The position numbers and the translations under genes are program-made. A stretch of 64,000 nt of DNA from Peptoniphilus sp. ING2-D1G (GTDB lineage Bacteria; Bacillota; Clostridia; Tissierellales; Peptoniphilaceae): contig LM997412.1 in the NCBI GenBank assembly GCA_000952975.1, positions 248,001 to 312,000 of the forward strand. Direction: 5' to 3'. Positions 16,798-25,902 of this stretch are shown one piece after another (position 1 is the first letter of the stretch; every line of letters starts with the position of its first letter). The notes beneath the pieces are model-generated. The model saw only the letters and a list, made by a program, of their open reading frames with translations. It ran no database searches and was not told the origin of the DNA.

Positions 16798-17641
16798 AAA
16801 TAACAATTTAATTTCCATTATAGACAATTATTTATACAGCAGTTTTGCAGTTGTCGATGAATATCAAAAAAAAGTTTATGATTCAATGAATTATTCCCTG
16901 TCATCAGGAGGCAAGAGAATAAGACCCATACTTTGCATATTGAGCTACAGCGATATATCCGACGGAGCCGACATTGAAAAAGTGCTACCCTATGCTGCAG
17001 CCATTGAGATGATACATACCTATTCTCTTATTCATGACGACCTGCCCGCCATGGACGATGACGACTTAAGGAGAGGCAAACCCACAAATCACAAGGTATT
17101 TTCAGAAGCCATAGCCATACTTGCCGGAGATGGGCTTTTAAATACCGCCGCGGAATTGCTCTCAAAAAACCTCGAAAGCTATGAAGACCCGGAAGAACTC
17201 AAAAGGGCCATAAGAGCCATGAGATACATCTTTAACGCCTCCGGTATTCACGGCTTGATAGGAGGACAAGTCATGGATCTTGAACAAAATAAAAATATGT
17301 CCGTGGATTTATTCGAAAATATGTACAAATTAAAAACAGCCGCATTAATAAGAGCGTCCATAGTCAGTGGCGCAATTGTGGCGGGGGCAAATGAAGAAGA
17401 ACTTGCATCTTTGGAAGAATTTGGAAATTGCATAGGAATTGCCTATCAGATAAAAGACGACTTAATAGATTGCAAGCAGGACGAAGAAAGAGACACGATG
17501 CTCAAAATCATCTCAAAGGAAGAGTTGATAAAAAGGATAGAACATTTGACCGACAGGGGAAAAGAAGAGCTTAAAACCATAGAACACAACACCGAAAAAC
17601 TGCAAAACTATGCGGATTTCCTGATGAACAGGAGCTTTTAA
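16790..17641 (+). CDS. ispA: Polyprenyl (farnesyl/geranyl) diphosphate synthase
   Basis: About 283 aa. The first Asp-rich motif HDDLPAMDDDDLRRG and the second, QIKDDLID, bind Mg-diphosphate. It condenses isopentenyl diphosphate with allylic diphosphates for undecaprenyl carrier lipid and quinones. Its usual neighbours xseAB and tlyA are present; dxs, which often follows, is absent from this block. ATG 16790 is chosen over a GTG at 16778 that overlaps the ribosome site. Confidence 0.93.
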   Translation: MIENNNLISIIDNYLYSSFAVVDEYQKKVYDSMNYSLSSGGKRIRPILCILSYSDISDGADIEKVLPYAAAIEMIHTYSLIHDDLPAMDDDDLRRGKPTNHKVFSEAIAILAGDGLLNTAAELLSKNLESYEDPEELKRAIRAMRYIFNASGIHGLIGGQVMDLEQNKNMSVDLFENMYKLKTAALIRASIVSGAIVAGANEEELASLEEFGNCIGIAYQIKDDLIDCKQDEERDTMLKIISKEELIKRIEHLTDRGKEELKTIEHNTEKLQNYADFLMNRSF

Positions 17642-18433
17642 TTGAGCAAGATAAGAGCAGACCTTTTGGTTTTGGAACAGGGATTTGCAGATTCAAGAGA
17701 AAAGGCGAAAAGATTGATAATGAGTGGAGAGGTATATCTGGGCACTCTTAGAATTGACAAACCCGGACAAATGCTTGACTCTCACGAAAAATTGACCGTA
17801 AAACCCAACTCTTTAAAATATGTCAGCAGGGGCGGATTCAAACTGGAAAAGGCAATTGATCTCTACAATATCGATTTAAAGGGGAAAATCTGCGCCGACA
17901 TAGGAGCATCGACCGGTGGATTTACCCATTGCATGCTTTTAAAGGGAGCAAAAAAGGTATATGCCATAGATGTTGGGTATAATCAACTTGACTACTCTCT
18001 TAGAATGGATCAAAGAGTGGTCTCCATGGAAAAAACCAACATAAGAAATTTAGATGTGGAATTGATAGAAGATCGAATAGATTTCGTCTCCGTTGATGTC
18101 AGCTTTATTTCACTTGAACTGGTACTTCCCAAGGCTGTGGAGATGGTAAAGGACAAGGGACAAATAGTATCCCTCATAAAACCGCAATTCGAAGCCGGCA
18201 AAGAACACGTCGGCAAAAACGGAATAGTAAGAGATACGAAGGTACATGAAGATGTGCTGAATAAAATAATATCTCTATCCAAGGATTTGGGACTTAGAAT
18301 CATGGGTCTTACCTTTTCGCCCATAAAGGGGGCAAAGGGCAATGTTGAATTTCTCATATATTTGGAAAAATCACACAGTGAAGACAACAATTACAATATA
18401 AAAGAATTAATTTCGGAAAGTTCGGAAATGTAG
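17642..18433 (+). CDS. tlyA: TlyA family rRNA (cytidine-2'-O)-methyltransferase
   Basis: A 263-aa protein with an N-terminal S4 RNA-binding domain (residues 4-60, KIRADLLVLEQGFADSREKAK) and an FtsJ-like Rossmann methyltransferase domain (CADIGASTGGFTHCML for SAM; SLIKPQFEAGK near the catalytic Lys). The family methylates 16S/23S rRNA; some homologues are annotated as haemolysins. TTG start lies directly behind the ispA stop. Confidence 0.92.
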   Translation: MSKIRADLLVLEQGFADSREKAKRLIMSGEVYLGTLRIDKPGQMLDSHEKLTVKPNSLKYVSRGGFKLEKAIDLYNIDLKGKICADIGASTGGFTHCMLLKGAKKVYAIDVGYNQLDYSLRMDQRVVSMEKTNIRNLDVELIEDRIDFVSVDVSFISLELVLPKAVEMVKDKGQIVSLIKPQFEAGKEHVGKNGIVRDTKVHEDVLNKIISLSKDLGLRIMGLTFSPIKGAKGNVEFLIYLEKSHSEDNNYNIKELISESSEM

Positions 18434-18441
18434 GGGATTTT

Positions 18442-20112
18442 ATGCTTTTAGAATTAACCATAAAAAATTTTGCGATAATTGAAGATATCAGAGTTGAATT
18501 TGACGACGGTCTCAACGTATTGACAGGAGAAACCGGTTCGGGGAAATCCATAATCATCGACGCTCTTTCCATAGTGTTGGGCGAAAGAGCCAGCAAGGAC
18601 ATAATAAAAAAGGGCAGTGAATTTGCATATATTGAAGCGGTTTTCACAAATTATGATGACGATATAAATAAGTTATTGGAAGAGCAAGGCATATCCTCAG
18701 GAGATTTAATAGTAATATCCAAGGATATACGACTGAACAGACCCGCCATGGCGAAGGTAAACGACAGGACAGTATCCAATGCGGTATTAAACAAAATCAC
18801 CGATAGATTAATAGACATCTTCGCTCAAAACGAAAGCGCCTCCATCATGAAGACATCCAATCAAAAAAAACTCATAGACTCCTTCGGCTCTGAAGAACAC
18901 AAAGAACTTTTAACACGATTAAGCAAAAACTTTGACCGACTCACAGCTTTAAAAAATGAATATATTCAAAAAAATAAAAGTTCAGAGGACAAGGCGAGGG
19001 AAATAGACCTGCTCAAGTACCAGGTAACTGAAATCGAAGAAGCTCAATTAAGTTCCGACGATGACGAAAACCTTGAAAATAAATACAAACTTCTATTCAA
19101 TGCATCTGAAGTAATAAAAAACATAAATGCATCGATTTTTGCATTAAAGAGCAGTTATGAAAATTCCGCCGCCGAAGACATGATCGACAGCGCCATATCC
19201 TTTTTAACCACTGTGCAAAACTACGATACAAACATTACAGAAGAATTAAATGAATTGGAAGACATCAGATACAGGATCAAAGATTTGGTACACAACTTGG
19301 AAAACTACCTGTCTTCCATAGATTACAGCGAAGAAAAATTATATGAACTTGAAAACAGGATAAATTTGGTAAACTCTTTAAAGAGCAAGTACGGAAATAC
19401 GACGGATAAAATATACAGCTACTTAAAAGAAATAAAAGAAAGGCTTGAATTTCTTGAAAACTATGACCGAGAAATGCTCTCCTTAAAGGTAAAAATAGAA
19501 GAACTTGAAAGTAAATCCGCGATTATCGCAGAGGAAGTATCCTCAAACAGAAGAGAAATCGCCGAAGCCTTTCAAGGCAAAATAAAAACTGAACTGCGTG
19601 ATTTAAATATTAAAGATGCGGATTTCAAAGTCCGATTTACTGAAAAACCTCTATCCCATGACGGAACGGACGATTTGGAATTTATGCTTATAACCAACAA
19701 GGGGGAGGACTTTAAACCTCTGGCGAAAATAGTATCCGGAGGAGAAATGAGCAGGGTGATGTTGGCCTTTAAAAGTATTTTAGCGCAAAGAGAAAAGATT
19801 CAAACAATGGTCTTCGATGAAATAGACAGCGGAATAAGCGGAGTGACAGCCCAAATTGTGGGAGAAAAAATAAAAAAACTGTCGGAAAATGCTCAAGTAA
19901 TAGTAATATCTCATCTTCCGCAAATAGTATCCATTGCAAACTCACATTATGTGATTGAAAAAATAGAAGAAGAAGGCAGAATAAGTTCCAAGATAAACAA
20001 GCTTGACCGCAAGGAGAGAATACAGGAGCTGGCGAGGTTAATTGGAGGACTGAATTTAACACAGACCGCATTAAAAGCTGCAGAAGAAATGCTTTTTAAA
20101 AAGGAGAAGTGA
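18442..20112 (+). CDS. recN: DNA repair protein RecN
   Basis: A 556-aa SMC-like ATPase: Walker A GETGSGKS near residue 30, two long coiled-coil arms, and the C-terminal ABC signature (VSGGEMSRVMLAFKS) with Walker B MVFDEIDSGISG. It acts early in double-strand break repair. The usual argR gene between tlyA and recN in clostridia is missing here; only eight bases separate the two genes. It closes the nusB-xse-ispA operon or runs into the nudix gene. Confidence 0.95.
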   Translation: MLLELTIKNFAIIEDIRVEFDDGLNVLTGETGSGKSIIIDALSIVLGERASKDIIKKGSEFAYIEAVFTNYDDDINKLLEEQGISSGDLIVISKDIRLNRPAMAKVNDRTVSNAVLNKITDRLIDIFAQNESASIMKTSNQKKLIDSFGSEEHKELLTRLSKNFDRLTALKNEYIQKNKSSEDKAREIDLLKYQVTEIEEAQLSSDDDENLENKYKLLFNASEVIKNINASIFALKSSYENSAAEDMIDSAISFLTTVQNYDTNITEELNELEDIRYRIKDLVHNLENYLSSIDYSEEKLYELENRINLVNSLKSKYGNTTDKIYSYLKEIKERLEFLENYDREMLSLKVKIEELESKSAIIAEEVSSNRREIAEAFQGKIKTELRDLNIKDADFKVRFTEKPLSHDGTDDLEFMLITNKGEDFKPLAKIVSGGEMSRVMLAFKSILAQREKIQTMVFDEIDSGISGVTAQIVGEKIKKLSENAQVIVISHLPQIVSIANSHYVIEKIEEEGRISSKINKLDRKERIQELARLIGGLNLTQTALKAAEEMLFKKEK

Positions 20113-20115
20113 CAA

Positions 20116-20661
20116 ATGGATTACATTGAGAGAACTATAAAAACTGATAGAATTTATGATGGAAAAATCGTCAAACTTAAAATCGATACGGTTGAGCTTC
20201 CCAACAAAAAATATTCAAAAAGAGAAATAGTCGAACACAGCCCGGCAGTTACAATAGTGGCAATAAATAAGGACGATGAGTTGCTTTTAGTAAGACAGTA
20301 CAGAAAAGCCTTAGAAAAAATGATGTATGAAATACCCGCAGGTCTTATGGAATTCAAAGAACAACCAAGAGATGCGGCCTTTAGAGAATTGAGAGAAGAA
20401 ACGGGATTTTCCGCAAATAAGATGGAATACCTGACGGAATTTTATACTTCACCGGGATTTTGCAATGAAAAAGTTCACGCTTTTTTCACCGATGACATTG
20501 AAGAGGCAAGCCAAAGCTTAGATGAAGACGAATTTATAGACTGTGAAGCAGTGCCCTTTAAAGAAGTGGTAAAGATGATTCTCAGAGGCGAAATAATAGA
20601 TGCCAAGACCATAGCTGCAGTTCTCTTTTACAAAGAGATGAGGCAAAAACATGCTCAATAA
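20116..20661 (+). CDS. Nudix hydrolase, ADP-ribose pyrophosphatase-like
   Basis: A 181-aa Nudix protein. The Nudix box starts at GLMEFKEQPRDAAFRE and continues with LREETGF, matching G-x5-E-x7-REUxEExGU. The N-terminal part, with a GKIVKLKIDTVELP strand pattern, resembles the NudF/YqkG ADP-ribose pyrophosphatases. Start three bases after recN; overlaps punA by 11 bases. In clostridia the same gene sits before xerD, deoB and punA; xerD and deoB are absent here. Confidence 0.88.
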   Translation: MDYIERTIKTDRIYDGKIVKLKIDTVELPNKKYSKREIVEHSPAVTIVAINKDDELLLVRQYRKALEKMMYEIPAGLMEFKEQPRDAAFRELREETGFSANKMEYLTEFYTSPGFCNEKVHAFFTDDIEEASQSLDEDEFIDCEAVPFKEVVKMILRGEIIDAKTIAAVLFYKEMRQKHAQ

Positions 20662-21451
20662 AACCGTCTCCTACATCAGAAACATCACGGACTTCACACC
20701 GGAAACAGCAATTATATTGGGTTCGGGTCTTGGAGATTTTGCAGAAAATATAGAAGACAAAACAGTTATAAACTACGAGGACATTCCCGGATTTTCAAAA
20801 TCCAACGTAAAGGGACACAACTCAAGACTTGTTTTCGGAAACATCAAAGATAAAAAAATCGTAGCCATGCAGGGAAGAATACATTACTATGAGGGACATA
20901 CCATGGAAGAAGTGGTCTATCCCATAAGAGTTTTAAAATCCCTTGGAGTAGAAAAACTCATAATCACAAACTCAAGCGGAGGCATAAATACGGAATACAC
21001 ACCCGGAGATATAGTGATCATAAAGGACCACATAAACCTGTCCGGCACAAATCCCCTCATAGGAGAAAGCGATGATGAAAATCACAGATTCATAGACATG
21101 ACCTATGCATATTCAAGGGAATTGATGGATAAAGCATCAGATGTCGCCGAGAAACTGAATATGGACATAAAAAGAGGGGTTTATATGTACTTCACGGGGC
21201 CAAGCTATGAAACACCTTCAGAAATCAAGGCGGCGGCCATACTTGGAGCCGACTGTGTCGGAATGAGCACTGTTCCCGAAGTTATACAGGCAAACTTTGA
21301 AAAAATAGAGGTTCTGGGGCTCAGTTGCATAACAAACATGGCGGCTGGCATATTGGATAAACCCTTAAGACACCAAGATGTAATAGAGATTTCCGCCAAA
21401 ATAAAAGAGACCTTCAAAACCTATGTGGAAAAAATAATAGCGGTGATTTAA
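20651..21451 (+). CDS. punA: Purine nucleoside phosphorylase (trimeric type)
   Basis: A 266-aa PNP-I family enzyme: IILGSGLGDF near residue 24, GHNSRLVFG and the substrate-site segment MQGRIHYYEGH, then TGPSYETPSEI and the NMAAGI segment near the purine site. It cleaves inosine and guanosine with phosphate. A pyrimidine nucleoside phosphorylase follows directly, forming a nucleoside salvage pair. The start overlaps the nudix gene. Confidence 0.93.
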   Translation: MLNKTVSYIRNITDFTPETAIILGSGLGDFAENIEDKTVINYEDIPGFSKSNVKGHNSRLVFGNIKDKKIVAMQGRIHYYEGHTMEEVVYPIRVLKSLGVEKLIITNSSGGINTEYTPGDIVIIKDHINLSGTNPLIGESDDENHRFIDMTYAYSRELMDKASDVAEKLNMDIKRGVYMYFTGPSYETPSEIKAAAILGADCVGMSTVPEVIQANFEKIEVLGLSCITNMAAGILDKPLRHQDVIEISAKIKETFKTYVEKIIAVI

Positions 21452-22777
21452 TTGAACATATACTCTATATTGGAGAAAAAGAAAAATAATATAAAACTCA
21501 ATAAAGAAGAGATTTCCTACTTCGTGCAGGGCTATTTAAAGGATGAAGTAAAGGACTACCAAGCCTCGGCTCTCTTGATGGCCATTTGCATAAACGGCTT
21601 GGACTTTGATGAAACGGTTTATCTCACAGAAGCAATGATAAACTCTGGAGATGTCGTAAATCTTGAAAAAATAAAGGGAGAAAAAGTGGACAAACACTCC
21701 ACGGGAGGAGTCGGAGACACCACCACCCTCGTAGTAGGACCGCTTTTGGCAAGTTGTGGGCTCGCCTTTACAAAACTTAGCGGAAGAGGTCTGGGACATA
21801 CGGGAGGAACTCTGGACAAGCTTGAATCCATAGAAGGTTTTGACATCGACCTTTCAGAAGAGGAATTCATAGACAATATAAACAGGATAAATATTGCCAT
21901 AATGGGCCAAACTGCCACAATAACACCCGCAGACAAAAAAATTTACGCCTTAAGAGATGTGACCGCCACCGTAGATGATAAATCTCTCATAGCAAGTTCG
22001 ATTATGAGCAAAAAACTTGCCATAGGATCAGATATTTTGGTGCTGGATGTAAAAGTGGGAGCGGGATCCTTCATGAAAACCCTTGAAGAGGCGAGGGAAC
22101 TTGGAAAACTCATGGTTGAATTGGGCTATAAATTCGGCAGAAAAACCCACGCAGTACTCTCAAACATGGACGAACCTCTGGGCTATGCCGTGGGCAACAG
22201 CCTTGAAGTCATAGAAGCCATAAAAACCCTCAAGGGAGAAGGCCCGCAAGATTTAAAGGAACTTTCCATAGCCATCTGTTCTAAATTTTTGATTTTAAGC
22301 GGTATTTGTAAAAATCATGAAGAAGCACAGCAATTGCTCCACCAAAAAATTGAAAATAAAGAAGCCTTGGAGAAATTCAAAGAAATGGTCGCAGCTCAAA
22401 GAGGGGACGTATCCTATGTTGATGATTTGGATAAATTTAAATTGTCGAGCATTAAAATAGAGGTTCTAAGCTCAAAAACAGGATACATAAAGGAAATAAA
22501 CGCACTTAAAATTGGAGAAATCGCAAAGGAATTAGGAGCCGGAAGAGCTACCAAGGAATCAAAAATAGACCATGGTGCGGGAATTTTGTTAAATAAGAAA
22601 ACAGACGATTATGTAAAGGAAGGAGAGCTCTTAGCGACCCTTTACACCGAAATAGAAGGCGCAAGGGAAAAAGCGGAGAAAGATCTCCAATCCGCCTTTG
22701 TAATCGGACAAAAAAATTCGGAAAAATACGAACTTATACTGGGAGAAGCAGGTAGAGAAGATGTTTGGACAATATGA
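21452..22777 (+). CDS. pdp: Pyrimidine-nucleoside (thymidine) phosphorylase
   Basis: A 441-aa enzyme of the thymidine/pyrimidine phosphorylase family. The signature SGRGLGHTGGTLDKLES and the phosphate-binding KHSTGGVGD are intact; the C-terminal domain has the usual barrel-sandwich fold. TTG start directly behind the punA stop. Together the two give ribose/deoxyribose-1-phosphate and free bases from nucleosides. A frame 14-17 bases into its end begins the M50 gene. Confidence 0.95.
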   Translation: MNIYSILEKKKNNIKLNKEEISYFVQGYLKDEVKDYQASALLMAICINGLDFDETVYLTEAMINSGDVVNLEKIKGEKVDKHSTGGVGDTTTLVVGPLLASCGLAFTKLSGRGLGHTGGTLDKLESIEGFDIDLSEEEFIDNINRINIAIMGQTATITPADKKIYALRDVTATVDDKSLIASSIMSKKLAIGSDILVLDVKVGAGSFMKTLEEARELGKLMVELGYKFGRKTHAVLSNMDEPLGYAVGNSLEVIEAIKTLKGEGPQDLKELSIAICSKFLILSGICKNHEEAQQLLHQKIENKEALEKFKEMVAAQRGDVSYVDDLDKFKLSSIKIEVLSSKTGYIKEINALKIGEIAKELGAGRATKESKIDHGAGILLNKKTDDYVKEGELLATLYTEIEGAREKAEKDLQSAFVIGQKNSEKYELILGEAGREDVWTI

Positions 22778-23387
22778 TTTACTAAATATAATATACACGA
22801 TAATAGCTCTTTTATGTGCAATCATACCCCACGAGATAGCTCATGGATATGCCGCATATAAACTGGGAGACGACACGGCTAAATCCGACGGAAGGCTTTC
22901 TCTGAACCCGCTAAATCACATCGACCCCATAGGTCTGTTATCCATGATCATTTTTAAATTCGGATGGGCAAAGGCCGTACCCATAAATCCCTATAAATTC
23001 AAAAACAGAAAAAGAGACACCCTTATAGTTTCCTTGGCAGGAGTAGTTACAAACTTTGTAATAGGCTTTATTGCCTCCCTCGCCTTTGTATTCGCCTATT
23101 ATAAATCCTCACCCGTAACAGAACTCTTTCAAAGCATCATGTGGTACAACGTAATGCTTGGAGTATTCAATCTCGTACCTATACCGCCCCTTGACGGCTC
23201 AAAGGCATTGATAAGTCTATTTCCCAACAAAATAGAATACTTCTTCTATAAATATGAGAGATATTTATATATTTTGTTAATCATAGCCTTAGCATCAGGT
23301 ACAATATCAAAAGTAATAGGACCCATAATCCTGGGCATAATAAACAAATTCATAGACGTAGGCATGGTTTTATGGAATACAATATAA
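22761..23387 (+). CDS. Site-2 protease (M50) family membrane protein
   Basis: A 208-aa polytopic membrane metalloprotease-like protein with HEIAHGYAAY (the HExxH zinc site, residues 25-34) and the second motif NLVPIPPLDGSK. It is the short, YwhC/FtsH-independent type without PDZ domain. Role unknown; it lies next to scpA as in many Firmicutes. It overlaps pdp by 17 bases and scpA by 16. Confidence 0.85.
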   Translation: MFGQYDLLNIIYTIIALLCAIIPHEIAHGYAAYKLGDDTAKSDGRLSLNPLNHIDPIGLLSMIIFKFGWAKAVPINPYKFKNRKRDTLIVSLAGVVTNFVIGFIASLAFVFAYYKSSPVTELFQSIMWYNVMLGVFNLVPIPPLDGSKALISLFPNKIEYFFYKYERYLYILLIIALASGTISKVIGPIILGIINKFIDVGMVLWNTI

Positions 23388-24097
23388 GCCTAAAAGTCTA
23401 TGAAGGACCCATGGATCTATTGATAGACCTGATAAAAAAGAACAACATAGACATTTTTGACATACCTATCCACTTAATAACCAACCAATTCATTGAATAT
23501 ATAGAAAACTCAAAAAAACTCAACATGGAGCTGACATCGGACTTCATCTTGATGGCATCTACACTTCTGGAGATAAAATCGAGAATGCTTCTTCCGAAAT
23601 TCAGCTTTGAAGAGGAGTCGGAAGAAGAAGCCGAAGACCCCAGACAGGACTTGGTAAACAAGATACTGGAATACGAAAAATATAAAGAAATCTCCGAAAA
23701 ACTCAAAGAATCATCACAATATGAACAAAAATCCTTCTATAAATTGCAAGAGGATTTTTCCGATATAAAGGGAACGGACTTCATAGACGATATTGAACTT
23801 ACAGATCTTGCAAGAGCCTTCAACAACATAATAAAAAGATATAAAACCAGAAACGCCGTCGAAAGCATAGTATCAGATGAATATACGGTAGATGTGGCCA
23901 TGGAGCAGATAATGACACTGCTTGAGGGAAATTCACACGTTAAATTTACACAGTTGCTCAGCGAATATCCTTTACTGGAAGAAATCATAATATATTTTTT
24001 GAGCCTGTTGGAACTCATAAGAATGGGAAAAATAAAAGCACATCAACAGGAAGATTTTTCCGACATTGTAATAGTGAGGCGAGAAAATGCAAAATGA
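23372..24097 (+). CDS. scpA: Segregation and condensation protein A
   Basis: Kleisin subunit of the bacterial SMC condensin complex, 241 aa. The N-terminal YEGPMDLLIDLIKKNNIDIFDIPI pattern begins the family signature, and the acidic linker (residues 70-85) precedes the C-terminal winged helix. Partner ScpB is encoded next with an 11-base overlap. The smc gene is not in this window. Confidence 0.93.
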   Translation: MEYNISLKVYEGPMDLLIDLIKKNNIDIFDIPIHLITNQFIEYIENSKKLNMELTSDFILMASTLLEIKSRMLLPKFSFEEESEEEAEDPRQDLVNKILEYEKYKEISEKLKESSQYEQKSFYKLQEDFSDIKGTDFIDDIELTDLARAFNNIIKRYKTRNAVESIVSDEYTVDVAMEQIMTLLEGNSHVKFTQLLSEYPLLEEIIIYFLSLLELIRMGKIKAHQQEDFSDIVIVRRENAK

Positions 24098-24635
24098 AGA
24101 CAACTTAATCTCCATAATCGAAGGCATATTATTTGCATGGTCAGAACCCGTAAGCATTGTAGATCTGACAAAAGTCCTCGATATATCGGCAAATGAAGTT
24201 GAAGACATATTGAAACTCATGACCCGAAAATATGAACAACCAAGTAGCGGACTCAGGCTCATAAGACTTGACGATAGCTACCAACTAAACACAAAACCCG
24301 AAAACTACACCTACATAAGCAAATTCGTAAGCGATAAAAACAAAAGAAATCTCTCCAATGCAGCTCTCGAAACCTTGGCGATAATAGCCTATAAGCAACC
24401 CGTGACCAAATTGGAAATCGAAAACATAAGAGGTGTAAAATGCGACTCCACCATAAAGGGCCTCTTAGATGTGGGATTGATAAAAATAGACGGACAATTA
24501 AACAAAATCGGAAGGCCCAACATATATAAGACGACGGAGGATTTCCTGAGAAAATTCGGGATTTCATCCATAGAAGACCTACCCGAAATAGAAGAAGATG
24601 AACAAATTAAGATGCAATTTATGGAGGAAGAATGA
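24087..24635 (+). CDS. scpB: Segregation and condensation protein B
   Basis: A 182-aa two-winged-helix protein that bridges ScpA and SMC. ISIIEGILFAWSEPV at the start and LETLAIIAYKQPVTK plus IRGVKCDS in the second half are family marks. Stop overlaps the rluB start (ATGA). Confidence 0.93.
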   Translation: MQNEDNLISIIEGILFAWSEPVSIVDLTKVLDISANEVEDILKLMTRKYEQPSSGLRLIRLDDSYQLNTKPENYTYISKFVSDKNKRNLSNAALETLAIIAYKQPVTKLEIENIRGVKCDSTIKGLLDVGLIKIDGQLNKIGRPNIYKTTEDFLRKFGISSIEDLPEIEEDEQIKMQFMEEE

Positions 24636-25339
24636 GATTACAAAAATACATGGCACATTCAGGAGCCGCCTCTCGCAGAAAAAGTGAAGAATACATACTC
24701 GAAGGCAGAGTAAAGGTCAACGGCGAAGTAATAACCGAACTGGGATACAAAGTCGACCCCATGAAGGACAAAGTGTACTTGGACGGCAAAAGACTTAAAA
24801 TAATCAGAGAACACACCTATATAGCACTGAACAAACCCATAGGAGTATTTTCCACCGCAAGCGATGAAAAGGGGCGAAAAACAGTCACTGATTTAATCGA
24901 TTTGGACACAAGATTATATCCTGTGGGCAGATTGGATGCCGACACTACCGGACTCATAATTTTAACCGACGACGGAGAAGTCACAAACAAAATCACACAT
25001 CCCAAGTATGCCATCGAAAAGACATACATAGCCACGGTGGAGGGAAGACCCGACAAAAACGAACTGGATATCTTGAGAAAGGGAGTAAAGATCGGTCAGG
25101 AAAAATTCAACGGAGCAAAGCTCAGAATACTCAAAAGCTTTGAAAATGACACCATAATCGAAACCGTAATATCCGAAGGCAAAAACCACCAAGTAAAGAT
25201 AATGTATGAAAAAATAGGACACCCCGTAAAAAAACTAAAGAGAATATCCGTGGGAGAAATACAGCTGGGCGACTTGGAAATAGGAAACTACAGATTTTTA
25301 AGCGAAGACGAAATAAGATATCTGAAGGGTTTAAAATGA
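24632..25339 (+). CDS. rluB: Pseudouridine synthase (RluB/RsuA family)
   Basis: A 235-aa enzyme: N-terminal S4 domain (MRLQKYMAHSGAASRRKSEE) and the RsuA/RluB catalytic domain with the motif PVGRLDADTTGL that holds the active Asp. It modifies U2605-type positions of 23S rRNA in RluB. Translationally coupled to scpB and to the next methyltransferase gene. Confidence 0.92.
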   Translation: MRLQKYMAHSGAASRRKSEEYILEGRVKVNGEVITELGYKVDPMKDKVYLDGKRLKIIREHTYIALNKPIGVFSTASDEKGRKTVTDLIDLDTRLYPVGRLDADTTGLIILTDDGEVTNKITHPKYAIEKTYIATVEGRPDKNELDILRKGVKIGQEKFNGAKLRILKSFENDTIIETVISEGKNHQVKIMYEKIGHPVKKLKRISVGEIQLGDLEIGNYRFLSEDEIRYLKGLK

Positions 25340-25902
25340 AAGTCGTAAAATTCAATTACAGAGAAATCGTAGATGAAATAATAGAAAACATGGACTTAAA
25401 AGACAGCTGCTGTCTCGACTGCACCTGTGGCAACGGTAAGGATTCGCTGAACATCCTCTCGCACATGGATGGAAGCGGATTTTTATATTGTTGCGACCTT
25501 CAAAAGCAAGCCGTTGAAAATACCGAAAGACTTTTAAAATCAAAGGAATTTGAAAATTTCAAGATGATGCATAAATCCCATGACGAAATTTTTGATGAAA
25601 TCCCTTGTAAACTCAAACTCATAATATACAACCTCGGGTACCTGCCCGGATCGGACAAAAGCATAGCAACAAAGGCAAGCACCACAATTAAATCCATAGA
25701 CAGGGCGATTTTAAAACTAAGGGAAGACGGAGTGATAATAGTAGTATCATACTTGGGACATCAGGGCTCCCATGAAGAAAGAAAAGCCGTGGACGAATAT
25801 TTAAAAAACCTCGACCAACAAAAATACAAAGTGGAAAAAAGAGAGTTTTATAACCAAAAAAACAACCCGCCCATAGTATATTTAATAGGAGGCAGAACAT
25901 GA
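25336..25902 (+). CDS. mnmM: MnmM/YtqB-like tRNA methyltransferase
   Basis: A 188-aa class I SAM methyltransferase with a CLDCTCGNGKDS SAM loop and the C-terminal pattern FYNQKNNPPIVYLI typical of the YtqB family (rRNA_methylase Pfam). YtqB has been shown to be MnmM, which completes mnm5s2U in tRNA in Bacillus and Staphylococcus. Overlaps rluB and the next gene by four bases each. Function by family only. Confidence 0.78.
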   Translation: MKVVKFNYREIVDEIIENMDLKDSCCLDCTCGNGKDSLNILSHMDGSGFLYCCDLQKQAVENTERLLKSKEFENFKMMHKSHDEIFDEIPCKLKLIIYNLGYLPGSDKSIATKASTTIKSIDRAILKLREDGVIIVVSYLGHQGSHEERKAVDEYLKNLDQQKYKVEKREFYNQKNNPPIVYLIGGRT